Shown here one piece after another: positions 5,181 to 7,525 of a stretch of 7,525 nucleotides of DNA. The stretch covers positions 1 to 7,525 of the forward strand of contig JAFNZJ010000101.1 of NCBI GenBank assembly GCA_017382915.1. Direction: 5' to 3'. Position numbers and translations under genes: made by a program. The stretch's first letter is position 1. Each line of letters opens with the position of its first letter. The notes beneath the pieces are model-generated. The model searched no databases. It had not been told where the DNA came from and saw nothing but the letters and a program-made list of their open reading frames with translations. This DNA comes from Clostridia bacterium (GTDB taxonomy: Bacteria; Bacillota; Clostridia; Oscillospirales; Acutalibacteraceae).

Positions 5181-6183
5181 TTGGTACAACAAAGTTGATG
5201 TTAAAAATTCTGCCGTTATTAGCTCCAGAATTCGCCTTGCGCGTAATATTAAGGGTATTCCTTTCCCCGCAAGGATGAACGACACCCAAAAACTAGAACT
5301 GCTTGATAAATTCAAAAGTGTGTTTGATGGCAGTAAAGTAAATGAAGTTGGCACACTTAAGTTTATTGATATGGCAACAGTCCCCGAGGAAGAGCTTATG
5401 GCAATGGTAGAGCGCCACATTATAAGCCCCGATTTTGCCAAAAAGCAGGGACCAAAAGGACTGGTTATAAGCGATGATGAAACTGTCAGCGTAATGCTTC
5501 TTGAGGAGGACCATATTAGAATTCAGGTGCTGCTTGGTGGTATGGAGCTTATAAAAGCATATGAAATCGCATTAGAGGTTGAAGCCCTTTTGGGTAAAAA
5601 TCTTTTGGTTGCCTTTGATAGTCAGTTGGGTTATTTAACACAGTGCCCCACAAATTTAGGCACAGGACTACGCGCCTCACTTATGCTGCATTTGCCCCTT
5701 CTTGAAGGGTATGGCAGTATTGCACCGCTTGCAGAATCGGTTTCAAAAATCGGTCTTACAGTGCGTGGTATGTATGGTGAGGGCAGTCGTTCACACGGTG
5801 GTTTATATCAGTTGTCAAACCAAGTAACACTTGGTATTTCAGAAAATGCGGCAATTGAAAATCTAACCGCCATTGCAAATCAAATAGTTCAAAAAGAATA
5901 TTCTGCCCGCGATGAAGTGGAAAAATCATCAATAGCTGATAATGTTTTCAGGGCTTTAGGTACATTAAAGTATGCCCGCAAAATTACAAGTGATGAGGCA
6001 ATAAAACTACTGTCACTTGTTAAGCTTGGTGTTTCAATGGGCATTATTGATGAAGTTAAGCCACATATACCAATGCAGCTTATTATTAAATCAAAACCAT
6101 TTTCACTTCAAACCCAGTATGGTCGTATGACACCATCCGACCGTGATGTTTGCAGGGCTAATTTTATAAGAGAGCAAATATAA
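5173..6183 (+). CDS. mcsB: Protein-arginine kinase McsB
   Basis: This 336-residue phosphagen-kinase-fold enzyme (ATP-guanido phosphotransferase, PF00217) phosphorylates arginine residues on CtsR and on damaged proteins, which are then degraded by ClpCP. SSRIRLARN (17-25) is the N-terminal nucleotide-binding motif; EEDHIRIQ (111-118) carries the catalytic Glu; CPTNLGTGLRAS (158-169) carries Cys158, equivalent to the catalytic Cys167 of Bacillus; RGMYGEGS (198-205) has Glu203, equivalent to Glu212. Near the C-terminus RDVCRA (324-329) fits the RDxxRA motif of the allosteric phosphoarginine pocket, so positive feedback by its own product is likely retained. The length is slightly below the roughly 360 of Bacillus because both ends are shorter. 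ATG 5173 is chosen over GTG 5158 on ribosome binding site position; it overlaps mcsA by 8 nt. clpC follows after 44 nt. Confidence 0.97.
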   Translation: MSSWYNKVDVKNSAVISSRIRLARNIKGIPFPARMNDTQKLELLDKFKSVFDGSKVNEVGTLKFIDMATVPEEELMAMVERHIISPDFAKKQGPKGLVISDDETVSVMLLEEDHIRIQVLLGGMELIKAYEIALEVEALLGKNLLVAFDSQLGYLTQCPTNLGTGLRASLMLHLPLLEGYGSIAPLAESVSKIGLTVRGMYGEGSRSHGGLYQLSNQVTLGISENAAIENLTAIANQIVQKEYSARDEVEKSSIADNVFRALGTLKYARKITSDEAIKLLSLVKLGVSMGIIDEVKPHIPMQLIIKSKPFSLQTQYGRMTPSDRDVCRANFIREQI

Positions 6184-6186
6184 TTA

Positions 6187-6208
6187 TTAAAAGAGTTACT
6201 ACTTTTAA
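6187..6208 (+). other. Small intercistronic hairpin between mcsB and clpC
   Basis: TTAAAAG and CTTTTAA form a 7-bp A/T-rich stem around an 8-nt loop, 3 nt after the mcsB stop and directly before the clpC ribosome binding site. With one G-C pair and no T run it is not a terminator. It might mark an RNA processing point or be chance. Confidence 0.25.
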
Positions 6209-6227
6209 AGAAAGGAAGTAGGCATTT

Positions 6228-7525
6228 ATGAAATATAATTTTAATGGTTTTTCGGGCAAGGGTAATGAAGCCTTAAATAATGCTATATTGTCGGCAGAAC
6301 GCTTTGGCCATACCTATATTGGCAGTGAACATTTACTGCTTGGCATTTTAATGACCGGCAGTGGTGTTGGCTATTCAATTTTAAGTGAGTATAATGTAAC
6401 CCTAGCCGCCACCGAAAAGCTTGTTGCAGAAACTGTTGGCAGGGGTATACCTACCAAGCTTTCACCCGAGCATTTAACCCCCAGGGCTAAAAGAATTGTT
6501 GAAAATGCAATTATAGGCACCAAACAAATGTCGGGCACACAGGTCGGCACCGAGCATATCTTAATTGGTATCATTACCGAGGGTGATAACTATGCTGTAC
6601 GCTTTTTAAGTGAACTTGGCGTTGATATATCATCGCTGGCAAACAGACTTATGGATGTTATAGGTCTTGATGATATTGATGCTAAATCTATTTCACCCAA
6701 AACAGCCTTTAAGCCTAAGGTTAATGATAAAAAGCAGGGCAAAGGTAATACCCAAAATATTGACAAGTTTGGTCACGACCTTACCGCCGATGCCGTTGCG
6801 GGCAAGCTTGACCCCGTAATCGGTCGTGCCGATGAAATTGAGCGTGTAATTCAAATTCTTTGCCGCCGCACTAAAAATAACCCTTGCCTTATTGGTGAGC
6901 CGGGTGTAGGTAAAACCGCCATTGCTGAAGGGCTTGCCCAAAAGATTGTTTCGGGCGATATACCCGATATTTTAAAAAATAAAAGGCTTATCACTTTAGA
7001 TTTAACAGGTATGGTCGCAGGTACAAAATACCGCGGTGATTTTGAAGAAAGAATAAAAGCTATAATTGATGAAGTTACAAAAAGTGATGATATAATTTTA
7101 TTTATTGATGAAGTTCATACAATTATTGGTGCGGGCTCGGCCGAAGGCTCTACCGATGCCGCAAACATTTTAAAGCCATCACTCGCAAGGGGCGATTTGC
7201 AAATTATTGGTGCAACCACCCTTGCTGAATACCGTAAAAATATTGAAAAGGATGCCGCATTAGAGCGTCGTTTTCAACCTGTAACTGTTGGTGAGCCCAA
7301 TGTGGAGGACAGCATTAGCATTTTAATGGGCCTGCGTGAAAAGTATGAGCAGCACCATAATGTTAAAATAACCGATGATGCTATTATTGCTGCCGTAAAA
7401 CTGTCAACAAGGTATATAAACGACCGTTATTTGCCCGATAAGGCTATTGACCTTATTGATGAGGCAGGCTCCAGAGTGCGCCTTAAAACTTCAAATGAAC
7501 CAAGGGAATTTAAAGAACTTGAAAA
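6228..7525 (+). CDS. clpC: ClpC, AAA+ unfoldase of the ClpCP protease (5' part)
   Basis: The frame is open from ATG 6228 to the window end, giving 432 codons of an expected 810-820. ClpC unfolds proteins and threads them into ClpP. The N-terminal domain has two Clp repeats (about 1-75 and 80-145). IGSEH and VGTEH place Glu34 and Glu109 at the sites equivalent to Bacillus Glu32 and Glu106, which bind phosphoarginine. A polar linker spans about 150-180. The first AAA+ domain shows DPVIGR (195-200), Walker A GEPGVGKT (223-230), the pore loop GTKYRG with Tyr268, Walker B ILFIDE (Asp294, Glu295), sensor GATT (328-331) and arginine finger ALERRF (344-349). IDEAGSRVRL (410-419) leads into the middle domain, which is cut off, so its UVR-like motif and the second AAA+ ring with the ClpP loop cannot be checked. 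AAAGGAAG (6211-6218) lies 9 nt before the ATG. It belongs to the CtsR-controlled operon; no CtsR box or clear promoter precedes it locally. Confidence 0.97.
   Translation, partial: MKYNFNGFSGKGNEALNNAILSAERFGHTYIGSEHLLLGILMTGSGVGYSILSEYNVTLAATEKLVAETVGRGIPTKLSPEHLTPRAKRIVENAIIGTKQMSGTQVGTEHILIGIITEGDNYAVRFLSELGVDISSLANRLMDVIGLDDIDAKSISPKTAFKPKVNDKKQGKGNTQNIDKFGHDLTADAVAGKLDPVIGRADEIERVIQILCRRTKNNPCLIGEPGVGKTAIAEGLAQKIVSGDIPDILKNKRLITLDLTGMVAGTKYRGDFEERIKAIIDEVTKSDDIILFIDEVHTIIGAGSAEGSTDAANILKPSLARGDLQIIGATTLAEYRKNIEKDAALERRFQPVTVGEPNVEDSISILMGLREKYEQHHNVKITDDAIIAAVKLSTRYINDRYLPDKAIDLIDEAGSRVRLKTSNEPREFKELE

Noticed and set aside
5151..5514. Minus-strand open frames across the mcsA/mcsB junction
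   Set aside because: They are antisense shadows of highly conserved McsB sequence without start signals.
6371..6941. Minus-strand open frames inside clpC
   Set aside because: The plus strand encodes an unbroken ClpC N-terminal and AAA+ domain here; the antisense frames have no start signals.

Overview
The window looks like a chromosomal segment of a low-to-moderate GC Bacillota, most likely an uncultured-type member of class Clostridia. The grounds are a complete ctsR-mcsA-mcsB-clpC order with a CtsR operator, A-rich Shine-Dalgarno sequences with short gene spacings, a PfoR-type EIIC-like membrane protein, a pyruvate kinase without the extra Bacillus-type C-terminal domain, and a tiny cysteine-rich hydrophobic protein of a kind common in spore-forming Clostridia. 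Family or genus cannot be fixed from this sequence.

Left block (1-3866, + strand): the 3' end of a PfoR/EIIC-like membrane protein gene, a beta-lactamase-fold serine hydrolase gene and a pyruvate kinase gene (pyk) follow each other with gaps of 3 and 6 nt, so they look cotranscribed. A hairpin terminator (3001-3030) follows pyk. Only 14 nt beyond it begins an unusual short nucleoside hydrolase gene, which ends at a strong terminator (about 3833-3866) that can work in both directions.

Middle (3867-4216): a 41-codon minus-strand gene (3889-4014) encodes a very Cys-rich hydrophobic micropeptide with a strong ribosome binding site. It is divergent from ctsR. The shared region of about 200 bp holds a 5' UTR hairpin, a 12-bp direct repeat, a possible SigK-like promoter for the small gene, and on the + strand an UP-like A/T tract, a near-consensus SigA promoter and two CtsR operators in opposite orientations.

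Right block (4217-7525, + strand): the class III heat-shock operon. CtsR represses the operon. McsA and McsB form the protein-arginine kinase that inactivates CtsR and marks proteins with phosphoarginine. ClpC, truncated by the window end after 432 codons, is the AAA+ unfoldase that recognises phosphoarginine through its N-terminal domain and feeds ClpP. Key residues of this circuit are all visible: the CtsR wing Arg and glycine loop, McsA zinc clusters and UVR motif, McsB catalytic Glu/Cys residues and allosteric RDxxRA motif, and both phosphoarginine-binding Glu residues of ClpC.

Most of the window is ordinary core genome. The items most worth a second look are the unannotated micropeptide and its regulatory region, the paired CtsR operators, and the altered active site of the nucleoside hydrolase. 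I found no clear sign of a wholly new system.
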